From assembly GCA_019096195.1 (NCBI GenBank), contig JAGTXK010000187.1, positions 372,001 to 436,000 of the forward strand: a stretch of DNA of 64,000 bases. The letters run 5' to 3'. The position numbers were made by a program, and so were the translations under genes. A model generated the notes under the pieces. That model saw only the letters and a program-made list of their open reading frames with translations. It did not search any database and was not told where the DNA came from. This DNA is from Boletus sp. NGJ. Its lineage: Eukaryota; Basidiomycota; Agaricomycetes; Boletales; Boletaceae. Positions 44,478 through 56,479 of the stretch are shown here, piece after piece (positions within the stretch are counted from its first letter, which is position 1; each line of letters begins with the position of its first letter).

Positions 44478-45019
44478 CTAGTCAAAACTATTGAAGTCTG
44501 TGACTTCTGACTGTGATTCAGCTAGTCTACTATTGTCTTCTAAGAATTTTAGAAGCTCTCTTTCAAATGTGTTTAATTTCTTTTCGGAATGGTGGATGCT
44601 ATGTATTTGGTTGTATATCTCACTGCAACTATTGCAGGTTGTTGATGATGGTATTATCAATGATTCTTCATTGTTAGATCTGGGAATTTCCAGGATTGTT
44701 GTTTCAGGTGGTTCAATCCTATAAAATGGAGTAATTCCAAATATAGGATAATATATCCTAATGGAGTGTACAGTGCACAAGTGGGCTAACCAATGATAGG
44801 TAGCTTCTTGTAAGGAGTTTTCAATTCTGAACTGCTCAGATTGAAAATAAATCTTCCATTATTTATACAGGAGAGATGTTGACTAGTTGTTGTCTGATTA
44901 ATGGTCAGATTTACTATAATGGATAGAATGATATATTCCATGGGATAGTTTAGTAAGGTTCCACTTGGAGGATAGATGTGTTGGTGGTTTAAAGAGATTC
45001 TGCTCAATGGGCTAGTCAT
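44478..45019 (-). pseudogene. Small ORF after the integrase, fossil
   Basis: Two minus-strand frames (45019-44786 and 44780-44478) carry ISLNHQHIYPPSGTLLNYPM, SCINNGRFIFNLSS and a charged C-terminus. No domain recognised. The position after integrase and before an LTR-like start suggests an extra ORF of this Gypsy lineage. Confidence 0.4.
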
Positions 45020-45059
45020 TATTTAAAGAACTCAACTCTTTACTATCTGAGTTGTTAGG

Positions 45060-45420
45060 TTGGCTGCTTTAGGACACTCCTTTGAATATAAGGTATAACC
45101 CTAAAAGCAGCTATAGGTTGGGCTAGTTCAGTTCCATCCAGCTCAGCTAGTATGTAACTGCTTCCTTTGGTCTGTCAAATTACTTTATAGGGTCCAAGGT
45201 ATTTGGATTTGGTCTTCCTGTTTAGTTCCTTCTCAATGTCAGTATTTCTGATAAGAACTAATTCTCTAGGAGGATATTGCCCATGCACCAAGTGAGTTTC
45301 AAATTGCTTTCAAAATTGGTGCTTAGATATAAGTTGGGATTCTTATAATGTTTCCATGGCTTTGTCCATATCTTCATCACATTGCTCTATCTGTCTTATA
45401 TATAGTTGCTTCTGAGCATG
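45060..45420 (-). pseudogene. Gypsy integrase C-terminal domain, fossil
   Basis: PRELVLIRNTDIEKELNRKT, SKYLGPYKVI and KGSSYILAELDGTELAQPIA are the typical GPY/F-type module at the end of a Gypsy integrase, here on the minus strand. Broken. Confidence 0.75.
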
Positions 45421-45426
45421 CAATCT

Positions 45427-46004
45427 TGTTAAGAATAGACAACTCTGATGCAACTCTGATGTACCAGAGTTAATATGATGGTGTTGGGACTTGGCTTCAC
45501 CTTATGTGGTGCACCCTTGCTCAAGTCCGATGTCCCAGATTGGGAACGTAGAAGGATCAGAGGTTGGGACTTGATGTGGTCAAATGTCAAGTCGAGCAGA
45601 GGTCAGAGAGAGTTGTCTAGACTCAGATGGGGGACAGTAGTAGTGTTCAAAGTTGATATTTGAACTGATTCTATGAGTATAGTATTGAGGGTTTATATAT
45701 GGTCAGAATGACAGTATTAGTAATGGAGTTCGTGATGGATGATGAGTAATGGAATCAGAACTGAGATACTATCTGGCTGGAGCAGTGCTCCTAAGTAGGA
45801 TGTGCACTGGATTGGAGACAGCTACAAGACGTGATGTAGACAGTTCAGTAAATGAGACATAACTATATACAAAAGGGGAAATAGGAATACTATATCAAGG
45901 GAGTTACAAGTCTAAGGGTATGAGAACATACTCTGAGGGAGAACGTGCCAGAGTTGTGAATGGAGGTCCAGAGTTGGACTTGTCAGAATATATGGGATAT
46001 AACA
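45427..46004 (-). repeat. LTR family C, solo copy with target duplication (578 bp)
   Basis: The minus-strand LTR runs from TGTTATATCC to TTCTTAACA. It is flanked by AATCT (45422-45426) and AGTCT (46005-46009), a 5-bp duplication with one mismatch. The uninterrupted target is present in the related sequence at 39787-39791. No internal region is attached. Confidence 0.85.
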
Positions 46005-46141
46005 AGTCTCAATGGAGACTTTGCAGTTAGCCTACAAGTATAATATGTCAGCAATGGTATGGGCAACAAGATTTTATGTGGATTTAGTCAGTACTCTGTC
46101 TGATGTCAAAGATATATACTCCAATTGGCTATAATGGAATA

Positions 46142-46330
46142 TAGTGGCTCAAAAAACTGTCTGCATGTTTGTTCATTTTTTACTAAATGCATTATTTTCC
46201 AATAACTTCTAATCCTACCCTAACATATAAGTGTATGAAATAATGCACCAATTCTTGGCATTTCATCCATTCTAGTCTCAAAAGATATAAATAAGATTTA
46301 ATCAAATGGCAAACCCAGGTTCACATGATC
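46142..46330 (+). repeat. Orphan Tc1-like terminus
   Basis: TAGTGGCTCAAAAAACTGTC directly after a TA resembles the end of the 18.5-kb Tc1 family, but the sequence then diverges. No opposite end or transposase follows before Gypsy sequence begins. It is probably one end of a related, third Tc1 group. Confidence 0.5.
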
Positions 46331-46593
46331 ATCTGTGACATCACACAGTTGTGATAGGGAGATTTATCTCACCTTTCTTCTGTGCAACATCTTCCTGAAG
46401 TATGGAAGTTATCTTCTGGTTCCCTCCAGCAACTCTCCCATTTCCAGACAGTGCATGGTCTTTCCTGCCATTTTCTTTTTACAGTGTTGTCACCCAAATA
46501 CAATGTTTTCTGCTGCACCTTCATTCACATCTGCCCACACTTTACTTTCATTGTCCAAAAGTAACTCTCATAATCTATCAAACCCCACAACAC

Positions 46594-47985
46594 AATGTCT
46601 CATTCATATTCTCATGCTGCCTTGTGTGCATCAACCCACACCCACAACCTGATCAATATCAACATTGAAATTCCAGAGACCATTCAAGCTTGCATTCAAA
46701 CCCTATAATTGGAGCTGCTCCTCCAGACCTCCCAACCTAGACAGGCTACTGTAAGCAGCAAATCCATCATATATGCATTCACCTCCTCCTTGAGTAGCCC
46801 TCCTTTGAGAATTCCAACTAATGATGCCAATGCAACTGCTGGTGCACATACAATCACCACAGCACCCCTTGCCTACCGTCCCTATCCCTCGCACCCCCTC
46901 TACCATCAGCATGCAGTATTGACCTGTTGCAAGAGGTTTTGCTCCTTCCTCCACCAAGCTGGGAAAATCAATAACCGTCAAATCTGAATACTTCTCTAGG
47001 AACAAAGCAAAGTTTATCCATTAGTAAAGGACCATGAAGGCATACCTCATAGGGTTTGAGCAGGAACCTACCAATTGACAAGCAATATTCATCACCCTCT
47101 CCTATATGACCGGAGATAATGCCACCAGGTGGTTCACTGACTTAATAATGGATAAAAAGGCACATGAAATTTACTCCTACCATATCTTTGAACAAGTTCT
47201 CCATGAGAACTTCCAATCTGCTTCCCATCAGCGAGATGCAGAGGCCAAGCTTTTCAGCCTTATACAAGGAAAGGACCACACAGAGAACTACTTCGTGAAA
47301 ATCCACCAGCTTGCCTAAGAAGCCAGATTTGATCTACACTTAAATGGGAGAATCATGATTATGAAAATCATGAAATATGCAAGCCAAGAGGTGGTGGACT
47401 TTGTCTCCAGGCAAAAACCTGAGTTACTCTGAAGCAGTGATATAAAGGAATGGAAAAAGAATCTTATTGCTGCAGATGAAGTGATAAAAAGTATTGCTGA
47501 TCAGAGGGCAAAGAATAACTTTGCCAGAGGGCCTACCTACAATCCAAAATTCAAACCTTGATCCTACACCGCTCTGTCAGGACCCCCTCCTACTCAAGAG
47601 GCCCTCAGGCCCATATCACCCTTTCAGCTCACATCCACTACTGGTGTATCAGTGAAACAAGTCCACCCAAATGTGATCAGAACTTTCAGAGGACAGGGAG
47701 TTCTGATGGAACTGAATAAGGCACAAGTGGCAGGTATTTGCCATGTCTGTAAGAAACTGTGGCCTTGTCAGGACCATCTACCCCATTCTCACCCTAGAGC
47801 TTGCATTCTCCAAGTTGGAGATACTAAAATCCCTATCACAGAATTTAGTAGATTACACACATTGATGGACACTTTAGAATCCATGAACAATGCTTCCTTT
47901 TCCTCTGTAAAAGTAGAATCTCCTCCTTTGACTCCTTTTTCTGGCACTATTATGCCTGCAGGTTTTCAATTTCCTCAGTAGATAC
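46594..47985 (+). pseudogene. Gypsy Gag region, fossil
   Basis: Frames include SIPETIQACIQTL-like and CCKRFCSFLHQAGKINNR text, NATRWFTDLIMDKKAHEI (capsid-like) and EAKLFSLIQGKDHTENYFVK. The Cys/His segment at 47734-47772 may be a divergent nucleic-acid-binding knuckle. Broken in several places. Confidence 0.7.
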
Positions 47986-48468
47986 CAGCTGCTCTACTGT
48001 GATCAATAAGTCATTGCAATTGAATTGTTTTGCTGTATTTGCAATGACTGAGGTTGAAGAGAAAAACAAATGTCAAGTGAACCTTCCAGTGAAAATCCTT
48101 AAAAAACAAGATAAGAAGGAAATAACAAAAAAGACAAAAAAGGTTTTATTTGCTAAGGAAGCAAAGGAACATAATGGTAAGCAGTTCGTCCCCACCACAG
48201 AGAAGCCAAAGGAAGGGATGTCCTCCCAGTCATGGATCAATCATGTAGACCCATGGTCAACATAATAGATGAAGGCACAATTTGCACATCCTAACAATGA
48301 CCGAAATTTATGGCATTTGAGGAACTTTATTTACAATTCCAGACAGGTTGAAGTATCCCCAGACCTGGTGACTCAATTGAAGGAGATGTCAAAAGATGAT
48401 GCACACTGGATGCTCAGAGACTACAAAATCCACCACAGTTTTGAAAAGCATCCACATGTTATCATCCA

Positions 48469-48933
48469 ATGAATTCTCTTAAAATCCCTGCAATGATTGC
48501 ACTTCCAGATACTACAAAGACCAAAGTAAAAGCCCTAATAGACTCAGGTTGTACTAGATTGTTCATTCACAAGGACTTCATCACACAAAAAGGAATTTCT
48601 ACTCACAATCTTCCTCAACCAATGCTGGTATACAATGCCAATGGTACCCTCAATGCTGGGGGAAACATATCTCAATTCATTATAGTTGAGATACATATAA
48701 AAGACCATAAAAAGAAGATTGCCTCAATCATTACCAATTTAGGTCCTAACATCATCTTTCTAGGATTTGACTGGCTCCACATGCACAATCCTAGCATCAA
48801 TTGGACAACCAGGCAAATCAAGTTTAGATGTAAAGGTGATCATATACCTGGCATATTACCCAATGAAGAAGAAGAAGAATATGACATTGATTTCTATCCA
48901 TCAAAGGGGGATAGACTCTTTCAATTGGATTAA
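48469..48933 (+). pseudogene. Gypsy aspartic protease, fossil
   Basis: This frame has the A-L-I-D-S-G-C-T active-site loop (about residues 24-31), HNLPQPMLVYNANGTLNAGG and the LGFDWLHMHNPSINW end block, the usual order in a Gypsy retropepsin. The enclosing element is broken. Confidence 0.85.
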
Positions 48934-49079
48934 GATGCTTACTTCACAACATGGCTATAGAGGTGGCAGCTAAAGACTATGCCCAAAAGAAAGAGTTAAC
49001 CTTTAAAGAAGTAGCTCCCTTCTACATTTATAACTTTGAAGATGTCTTTGCTAAGGAATCATTTTGACCAACTCCCCCC

Positions 49080-50734
49080 ATGACATCCTTGAGATCATGC
49101 AATCAAATTATTATCAGGTAATCATGAGATCGACTGTAAAGTGTACCCCTTGAATCCAGGGGAACAAAAGGAACTCAATACATTCCTCAAGGAAAATCTC
49201 AAATCCATATGCATATACCCCTCCAAATTTCCTTTTGCTTCAGCCTTTTTTTAAATCAAAAAAAAAAAGGTCACCTTTACCCCATATAAGATTATTGCAA
49301 GGAGAATGTGATCACCAAATGAAACCGATATCTCCTTCCCCTCATTAGTGAATTAGTCGATAAACTCAAATCAACCAAATACTATTCAAAATTCGATATA
49401 TGATGGGGATACAATAACATGCAAATAGCCAAAGGAGATGAATGGAAGGCAGTCTTCTAGAGTAATAAAGGACTCTTCAAACCTTTAGCAATGTTCTTTG
49501 GGCTTACCAACTCACCAGCAACCTTTCAGACCATGATAAACACCCTCTTCAAGCAATTAATTGACAAAGGTGTTGTCGTTGTTTACATTGATGACATCAT
49601 GATCTTCACCAAGACCATTGAAGAACATTGCAAGGTGGTAAGAGAAGTCCTCCAAATCCTTTGCAACAAATATCTTTTATCTTTGCCATGATAAGTACTG
49701 CTTTGAAGTAACCAAAACTGAATTTCTCCACCTCATCATTGCCTGTAACAAAGTAAAAATAGATCCAAAGAAGATGAAAGCCATTATGGATTGGCCTACA
49801 CCGATTTCCAAGAAAACACTATAGGGTTTTCTGGGTTTCCTAAATTTCTACTGACACTTCATCAAAAACTTCATCATCATCACACACCCTCTCAATGCAT
49901 TGACATCAGTTAAAAAGAACTTCACATGGTCCACCGAATGCCAAGAAGCCTTTAATCAATTAAAAATGACAAGTAGTACTGCTCCAGCTCTTGCCATGCC
50001 TACTGACCTTGAGCCCTTTCAAATCAAAATGAATGGCTCTGGAGTGGGCATTGGTGCTAGCTTGTCCCAAAAATAGGCTAATGTTTGGCATTCCATCACT
50101 TTCATCTCCCACTCCCTCAATGACGCAGAATGGAACTATCATGCCACCAACCTTGAAATATATGCCATTATGTTTGCCTTGAAAGAATGGCAACAATACC
50201 TCTTGGAGGTGGCATATCCGGTCAAGGTTCTTACTGAACATAAAAATCTTGAATTCTTCCATCATTCTGTTAATCTCTCCCACTGTCAGGCTCACTGGCA
50301 ACAAATTCTCCAGGAATACCACCTTGTCATTTCTCATTGACCTGGGAGAACGAACCCTACTGATCCTCTGTTATGGAGGCCAGATTTTGAAAAGGGGGTA
50401 CATTCCAATATCACATAGCAGATATAGTACTCCTTCCCGATTCCCTTTTTTCACCTCCTTCATCACCAAACGTAGCCATCAAAGCAATCTCCTTAGATGA
50501 CACACTCTCACATCACCAAACTACAGTTGAATCTAGAGAAATTTGCAAGGGAAGGCCTATAGAAAGAAGGAACCTTGTGGACACAAGTTGACAGGTTAGT
50601 AAGGTGGAAAAAATTACTCTACATATCAAATGATGCAGTGCTCTGCAATGAAATCATCACCAACAACCACAACCACCCAATATCTGGCCACCTCGGGGTA
50701 AAGCAAACCTGTGATCTGATCAACCTTACCTTGT
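49080..50734 (+). pseudogene. Gypsy RT-RNase H-integrase start, fossil
   Basis: FFGLTNSPATFQTMINTLFK and VVVYIDDIMIFTKTIEEH (catalytic YIDD, 49583-49594) mark RT. HATNLEIYAIMFALKEW-like text (about 50140-50190) and VLTEHKNLEFF (50227-50260) mark RNase H. NNHNHPISGHLGVKQTCDLI (50660-50720) is the first half of the integrase zinc module. Broken in several places. Confidence 0.85.
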
Positions 50735-51012
50735 AGTACAATGTCTGCTAAGTAAACCTTCTGAATCTACTTATCTTGCACTTTGGGATCTCTACAAGTC
50801 CTTGCTCTCCTCTTGACTGAGCACTCCTGCTCTTTACTTTTATCATTGTGAGACCTATTGTGGTTCTTAATCTGAGTCTGTTTGACTTAGTGTAAGAAGA
50901 CCCTATACATCAGTATCTCTAGTGGTCCTCAACACTACAGGTCCCTTGTTGACATCAGCTAGTTGCTGTGTATCACCTTTCAGGTTAATGACCACCTCTA
51001 CCTGAGTTAATC
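50735..51012 (+). repeat. LTR family A, partial (3' part)
   Basis: Aligns with the last ~280 bp of the full LTR at 26283-26865 (ACAATGTCTGCTAAGT near the start, CTACCTGAGTTAATCATAATA at the end). Confidence 0.75.
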
Positions 51013-51279
51013 ATAATAAAAGGCTCTATATACCCAGGCCTTGACTCTAGTCAGTGACATATCTTTTCACCTGCCCCATTTGATACTGAACACTCTAACA
51101 CTAGTGAGGAAAACTCCTCTAGTGACACTGACCTTGAACTCCCATCCCAACAACAATAGGACAATACCTTGACCTGTTGCAATGCCTTGCCTCAGGACTC
51201 TATAATCCACAGAACCCCACACCTCCATCACCAACCCTGGTGACCACTACTCCATCCTTCCAATTCCCACCCACCACAC

Positions 51280-52640
51280 CACCATCACCCCCAATATGAC
51301 TACTGTTAATTCCAGCAAACTCTACATCACTGCCCCCAAACCATTCACTGGTTCCTTTGACACCTCCATTCAATAGTTTAATGCCATTTAACTGTATCTC
51401 CATATTAACCACAAGGTCTATATGATAATGACAACAAGAGGATTATCTCACCCTTTTGTACATGTTCAAAGGATCTGCCCTTACTTGGGCCAATATCTAT
51501 CACCAAAACACTATCTTTTCTATTGGCTAAACCTCAGAACACTCCTCAATTTCATCTCTGCCTTTGAGAAGGCTTTCAAACACCACAATATCATCAGCAA
51601 CACCATTTTCTAGCTCTCTACTAAGCATATAGTCAAAAAGATCAATGGAACCTACTCCCCACCTTGATGAAATACATTTCTGAATCCCAGAACAACACCT
51701 CCCTCACTAAAATCACCAACCCCAATGTCCTCATTGGATACTACTTTGCTGGCATCCCAACTAGCCTCTTGCAATACATTATGTCCATAGACACAATCCC
51801 AACTGCTATCAACAAATAATATTCCAAAACTATTCATTTCCAATCCCAATGGGAATAAGCTGATGAGATTGCCAAGAGGTATAACAAACTCTCTGCCCAC
51901 ACCTACCAATTATTCTCCACCTCCACCCAGACCAAACCCCATGACCCTAATACCATGGACATTAACACTATCTCCATTCCTAAGATGACTCCCACTGAAT
52001 GGGAACACTGTTTTAAAAACAAACTATGTTTCTGCTGCTGCCAACCCAGCCACACCACCACTACTTGTCCTGTCTTCTCCAACAACCACCCCAAGAAGAA
52101 GAGAATATGAGTAGTCAAAGAGACTAAGGAAGAATCCAATAATGAAGTTGTCAGAAGCATATCTCAGGGTTTGTAAATTGGGAAACAAATCCAACACATG
52201 TTTCTCCTACATCTGATCATATCTTTATAACTGTAAACTCTATGTCTAAAGGAATCACAATCCCCATTTAGGTTTACATCCCCTTGCCATCAGCCAAAGC
52301 TGTTGACACCAATGCTCTTATTGATAGTGGAGCAGAAATCTCATGTATTGACTACCAATTCATATGTTGACACAACCTTCCTACCACTTGCCTTAAAAAC
52401 CCCATTCATGCCTGTAATACCAACTTCTCTTTGAACAAGAATGGCAACATCAAGTTCACCTGCAATCTCTTCCTTAGCATTAAAGGGGTCCTTACATGCA
52501 CCTCCCTCTAGGTTCTCTCCTATAAAAAGGAAAATATTTTCCTCAGACAACTGTGGCTACAACATGCCAACCCCTCCATTGACTGGAAGAACCAGACCCT
52601 CACCCTTGACATCTGCCTTGACCAGTCCAATAACCTCTAT
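51280..52640 (+). pseudogene. Chromovirus Gag and protease region, fossil
   Basis: Gag capsid-like text (KPFTGSFDTS, ICPYLGQYLSPKHYLFYWLN, FISAFEKAFKHHN) leads to a knuckle-like CFCCCQPSHTTTTCP at about 52028-52072. Protease follows with AVDTNALIDSGAEISCIDYQ (about 52290-52350). Order and spacing are those of a chromovirus. Many breaks. Confidence 0.75.
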
Positions 52641-52869
52641 CATTTTTGCAACCAATTACTTCCCTTGCAGATAGATATTCCAATTGACAATGAACCCTTT
52701 GAATGCTCTGACCATATATCAACCTCACAAGCTACCACCACCTCCAAAGTTTCCTTCAAAAAAAAAAAACCAACAAAAACCAATATCTTATTGCAGCCAA
52801 TCAAAACTATATCATACATTGCATTATTTGTGGTGAATACCATCATATAGTCCAATCAGTCATCTCTAG

Positions 52870-53515
52870 AGTCATGGTGGCCACCAAACTAGCCCAATCT
52901 GCTGAACTGGCCAAACTGAAAAAGACTCTTCCCCCTGAATACACTGAATTCTTGTCAGTTTTCTTAAAAGAAGCCACTGACCATATATTTTATTATCCTA
53001 ACCTTACAATCATGCTATCAATCAGAGGGACACCTTCATTCCTAAGATTGGGAAAGTTTATCCTCTATTTCCTCCTAAAATTGCTGCTACCAATACTTTC
53101 ATTGAAAAAAATCTTGCCTACAGCAAGATGTGTCTTTTGAACTCCCTTCACACTTCCCCCTTTTTCTTTGTCACAAAGAAGAATGGTGACCTCCATCCTT
53201 GTCAGGACTACTGCTACATCAATGAACATACTGTTCATGATGCATACCCTCTTTCTCTCATCTCCAACCTCATCAACAAATTCCACAGTGCTATCACATT
53301 CACCAAGTTTGACATCCAATGGTGCTATAACAATGTCTGTATCAAAGACAGTGACCAGTGGAAAGCTGCCTTCATCACCCACAAAGGCCTCTATGAACCT
53401 ACAGTCATGTTCTTTGACCTTTGCAATGCCCCCACTGACCTACATCAAACTTGTTTCATGTATAGTCAGAAGTTAGGACCCAAATGGAATTTATTCTACC
53501 ACTTGCAGTAGTCGA
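52870..53515 (+). pseudogene. Chromovirus reverse transcriptase, N-terminal part, fossil
   Basis: LPPEYTEFLSVFLKEATDH is the usual lead-in (52934-52990). FFFVTKKNGDLHPCQDYCYI and FTKFDIQWCYNNVCIKDSDQ then AAFITHKGLYEPTVMFFDLC follow (53163-53425). The sequence ends before the catalytic YMDD box. Confidence 0.85.
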
Positions 53516-53559
53516 AATCTTCCAATATTCTAGGGCCTAATGACCCTTAGTATGACCTA

Positions 53560-53990
53560 TCCACCCTGTAAAGTTTAAAATATTTCACCAAGAAATCCAG
53601 GAGAAATTAATGTTTCTCTCCAACACATATCTTTGTTACTATTTACAAGTATGTATATAGCTAGTAGAATTGTGAATAATATGTAAATAGCTAAGTGCCA
53701 GTGAGAGAAGATGATCATGTGATCATGTTCAGCATAGCCCTGTGTCACCTGACTAAACATTCCATGACCTTCCATAACATTTTATGGAGTTCTATGGTAT
53801 TTCTTGAAGTTCCATGCTTCAGTCAGCAAAAGCTTGGCATTTGTAATGAATCTCTTGGCATTTGTAAGCAGCCAATCCTTCTGATTGGCTAGCCAAGCCC
53901 ATGTATTTATCTATGAAAGGAAAGCCATTCAGGCCACAACTTCCTAACTTAATCCAACCATATTTATAACTGAAACCCAGACCACAAAAG
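53560..53990 (-). repeat. LTR-like repeat B, minus copy
   Basis: Reverse complement matches 43110-43330 across the GTCAGGTGACAC and ATTCTACTAGCTAT blocks, roughly 80-85 percent by eye. The remainder toward 53990 is unmatched in the window. Confidence 0.6.
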
Positions 53991-54133
53991 GAATCTCAAC
54001 CAACCAGCAGATCCCAGGTGCAAATCAAAAACTAGCAATCCTAGTACAGCTCTATTTGAGATGGCCAGCATCTTAGCATTTAGAGCAATGCACACTCTAG
54101 TAATTGACACAATGTGGCACCTGTGCCCATTCA

Positions 54134-54212
54134 AAATGGTAGCATAGCTTAATGTCTAAAACATGTGCTCTAGTGATTGGGAACATTGTCCTAGGATTGG
54201 CAAATCACTGCT
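54134..54212 (+). repeat. tRNA-like segment, possible SINE head or decayed tRNA
   Basis: GGTAGCATAGCTTAATGTCTAAAAC resembles an A-box region (TAGCTTAATG), and CCTAGGATTGGCAAATCAC about 45 bp later sits where a B box (GGTTCGAATCC) would be but is poorly preserved. One copy only, and no A-rich tail seen. Confidence 0.3.
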
Positions 54213-55690
54213 TTCTATATTTTATATCAAGACATCATCCCTCAGAAACAATAAATCTGGATGTGAAAACAGACTCTTTGTCACTAAGCCATCTATCTAA
54301 ACGACTGTGTATCAAATGGATTTCTTGCTTTTGCTTTCCTCGCTTTGTAAATGCATCTCCTCCAAAACCTCTTTCAACTTGGCCACAATCTCAGCATCAA
54401 CTACTCAGTGTTTCTTCTCTACTCCACATTGAATGATGGTGATAGTTGTGCAGGGTGATTTTTCATTGATGATAAGCCTTCACTGATAGACACAGACGAG
54501 GATGTAGAGGGTGATGAGGAAGAGTGCACATAAGCCAGACATCAAAATAGGATTCCAGTCATGTCTGGGAACTGGCATATGGAGTGTGGAGATGTTTTTG
54601 AGAAAGAACAGCCATCTGCTGGTGGAAACAGCAGGGGATATCTAAATTTCCAATCAGTCAAGGCCAGCAACTTTTAAGGATGGCATGTACATGTTGGACT
54701 GCACCCTCTGTGGGCACAGCATTGCTATACTGGAGTGGAGGAAAGCGTGCAAATGGTGCCATGATTGGGGTAGTAATGCCTGCTGACCATGTTCTTGCCT
54801 CTTATATAGGTGCTAACATTAATTTCTCACAATGCCAATCAAATTTCACTCCTCCCACCTGATGTGGCCTTTTGTTGAGATGAAGATGGGCTGAATGAAG
54901 GGGCTGCAAGAGAGACAAAGTTATTTGGCTGTTTGTGAGCTGGTCAGGTACATTGCAATTGAAATCTCATGCTTCACGAAATCAAACTCTTATTGGTGGG
55001 CATAAGGCAAGTTAGGAGAACCCCACTCTCATTAGGTGTTTTCCAGTTCTAGTCCGTGTGATTTGACAATGTTGCCATAAGCCGCTTTGCTTCTTTTGGG
55101 GTGGAATTATGTTTACCCATGCAATTTTCCTGCTAGCCTGTGACAGGTTCCATGCCCCCTGTCATTTTGGTAATCAATGGGCAGAAGGGGCAGATATATT
55201 GAGCTCAACTTGAGCATTTGTTCTCTCCCCCCTTTCAACAAATGTCTTTCACTACTCTCCCTGTCACTCCTTCCAATCCCTTCCCACCATCACAGGCAAC
55301 ACCTGCTGCTACCCACTATCTATTCTTCGTTTGGCTCACAAAATTATGCTTTGCTCTTTGCAATCCTCTCTTTCTTTTGCAAATGAAACTCCACCCCACC
55401 CATCCTAAGCTCGCTGCTTGGCTAGCAATATTTCGTGTTGCTGGTCTAATCAACTTCTATTGGCTCTGCTGACATTTCGCCTTGGTATGTCCGCCACTAT
55501 GTGATGATGTTTTCTCTATTTATTTTTGACAGGTGCACATCGTTGTCAATTCACTCAGCTTTCAGGAGTCAGGATTGATCCAAACAACAATAGAAACAGA
55601 AGAACTGTCAGATATCATTGTCAGCTCGCTAGCTTTACTGAGTCAGGCTGTATTCAAATGGAGCAGTAAGCAGAAGAACCATCAAATATA
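54213..55690. other. No gene assigned
   Basis: Higher in CG than the retroelement block. A plus-strand frame at 55218-55469 (LPVTPSNPFPP..., then LHPTHPKLAAWLAIFRVAGL) is followed by a GTATGT...TGACAG intron-like span (55485-55550). That could make it a piece of a spliced gene, but I recognise no family. Confidence 0.35.
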
Positions 55691-56361
55691 GAAAAATATT
55701 TGGAGATGCAATCAGACCTCAAGGAGCACATTGATGACCCAGGCTGCCACGGAATCGGCATTGAAGAAGGTGTGTTGTGCTTCCCATATCGTGATGGCAG
55801 TAGCTCCCTTGTCTCCATTTCCAACACATATTCTTTAGAGGAAATTGCCAAGAAACTCGCACCAAAACATCTTTTTATAAAGTGAATGGAGGATGGAGAG
55901 AAGTTTAAGATCAAGATAGGGGTGCATCACTTTGAAAAGGAGGAGTGTGAAGCAAGTATGCTGTATTCTGTATGGCTCAAACTAAAGGACGGGAAGATGT
56001 GTTAGAAAACCCCCACCTCTTCTATCTAGCTCGTTTACACTGTTATGATTCCACTCTTTTGCAACAAACTGAATTACGTAAAATTTGTACATTAGAATTA
56101 TTGAAATATTTTGCGAGCATTGCTAGAGACTCAAAGAGCGACAAGATGTTTCACTTGCAGATCACCCAGGAGGGAGCACACTGAAATAGCAAGTTCCTGT
56201 GAGAATGGAGGACTTGCTGTGCAAACCCCAACTGAACAGTCTATAGGGGAACCACAGGCAGAAGCCAAGATTGGATCTGGAATTACACCACATCACCATG
56301 TCAACCGAAATGGCCCCTTTAATTGTATTGGTACATGTGAGTGCAATGGATGCTGTCTTTA
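55691..56361 (+). pseudogene. Unrecognised gene remnant
   Basis: Frames at 55700-55882 (KEHIDDPGCHGIGIEEGVLC, then SLVSISNTYSLEEIAKKLAP) and 55972-56181 (LLQQTELRKICTLELLKYFA) have balanced, protein-like composition on the plus strand. The intervening text continues in shifted frames. They may be exons of one gene or a decayed gene. No domain recognised. Confidence 0.35.
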
Positions 56362-56479
56362 AATGGGTGTGGCCAGAAATAGCCGAGTTGCCTTGCTTCT
56401 TTCAAAGCTTCTTAAAAGCTGATCAAATTCATTTCCAATGACCAGCCATAGCTCCAAATCTGGGCTGCATGACATCTTT

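Larger units (their letters stand above)
43331..46140 (-). mobile_element. Ty3/Gypsy 3' portion, minus strand, fossil with inserted LTR
   Basis: Reading the minus strand downward gives a pol-derived flank (46137-46010), LTR C (46004-45427) as an insertion, and the integrase C-terminal domain (about 45400-45060). A small ORF region (45019-44478) and an LTR-like start (TGTAATATCCCAAAC at 44074) extending toward 43400 follow. No reverse transcriptase is present. Many breaks. Confidence 0.6.
46590..50734 (+). mobile_element. Ty3/Gypsy element, plus strand, fossil
   Basis: In order: Gag (46594-47560), a Cys/His patch (CHVCKKLWPCQDH, 47734-47772), protease (48469-48930) and reverse transcriptase (49080-49690, with a YIDD box). 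RNase H (49930-50330) and the start of an H2C2 integrase (50640-50730) follow. It is cut off within the integrase by a chromovirus LTR piece at 50735. The protease and part of RT are the best preserved; about a dozen or more breaks overall. Confidence 0.85.
50735..53515 (+). mobile_element. Ty3/Gypsy chromovirus, 5' portion, fossil
   Basis: A 5'-shortened LTR A (50735-51012) is followed by Gag with a C-x2-C-type knuckle (52030-52080), protease (52240-52640) and the N-terminal part of RT (52900-53500). The LTR and RT text match the minus-strand chromovirus at 26.9-31.7 kb, so both are the same family; this copy retains the opposite end of the element. Heavily broken and ends abruptly at about 53515. 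Confidence 0.8.
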
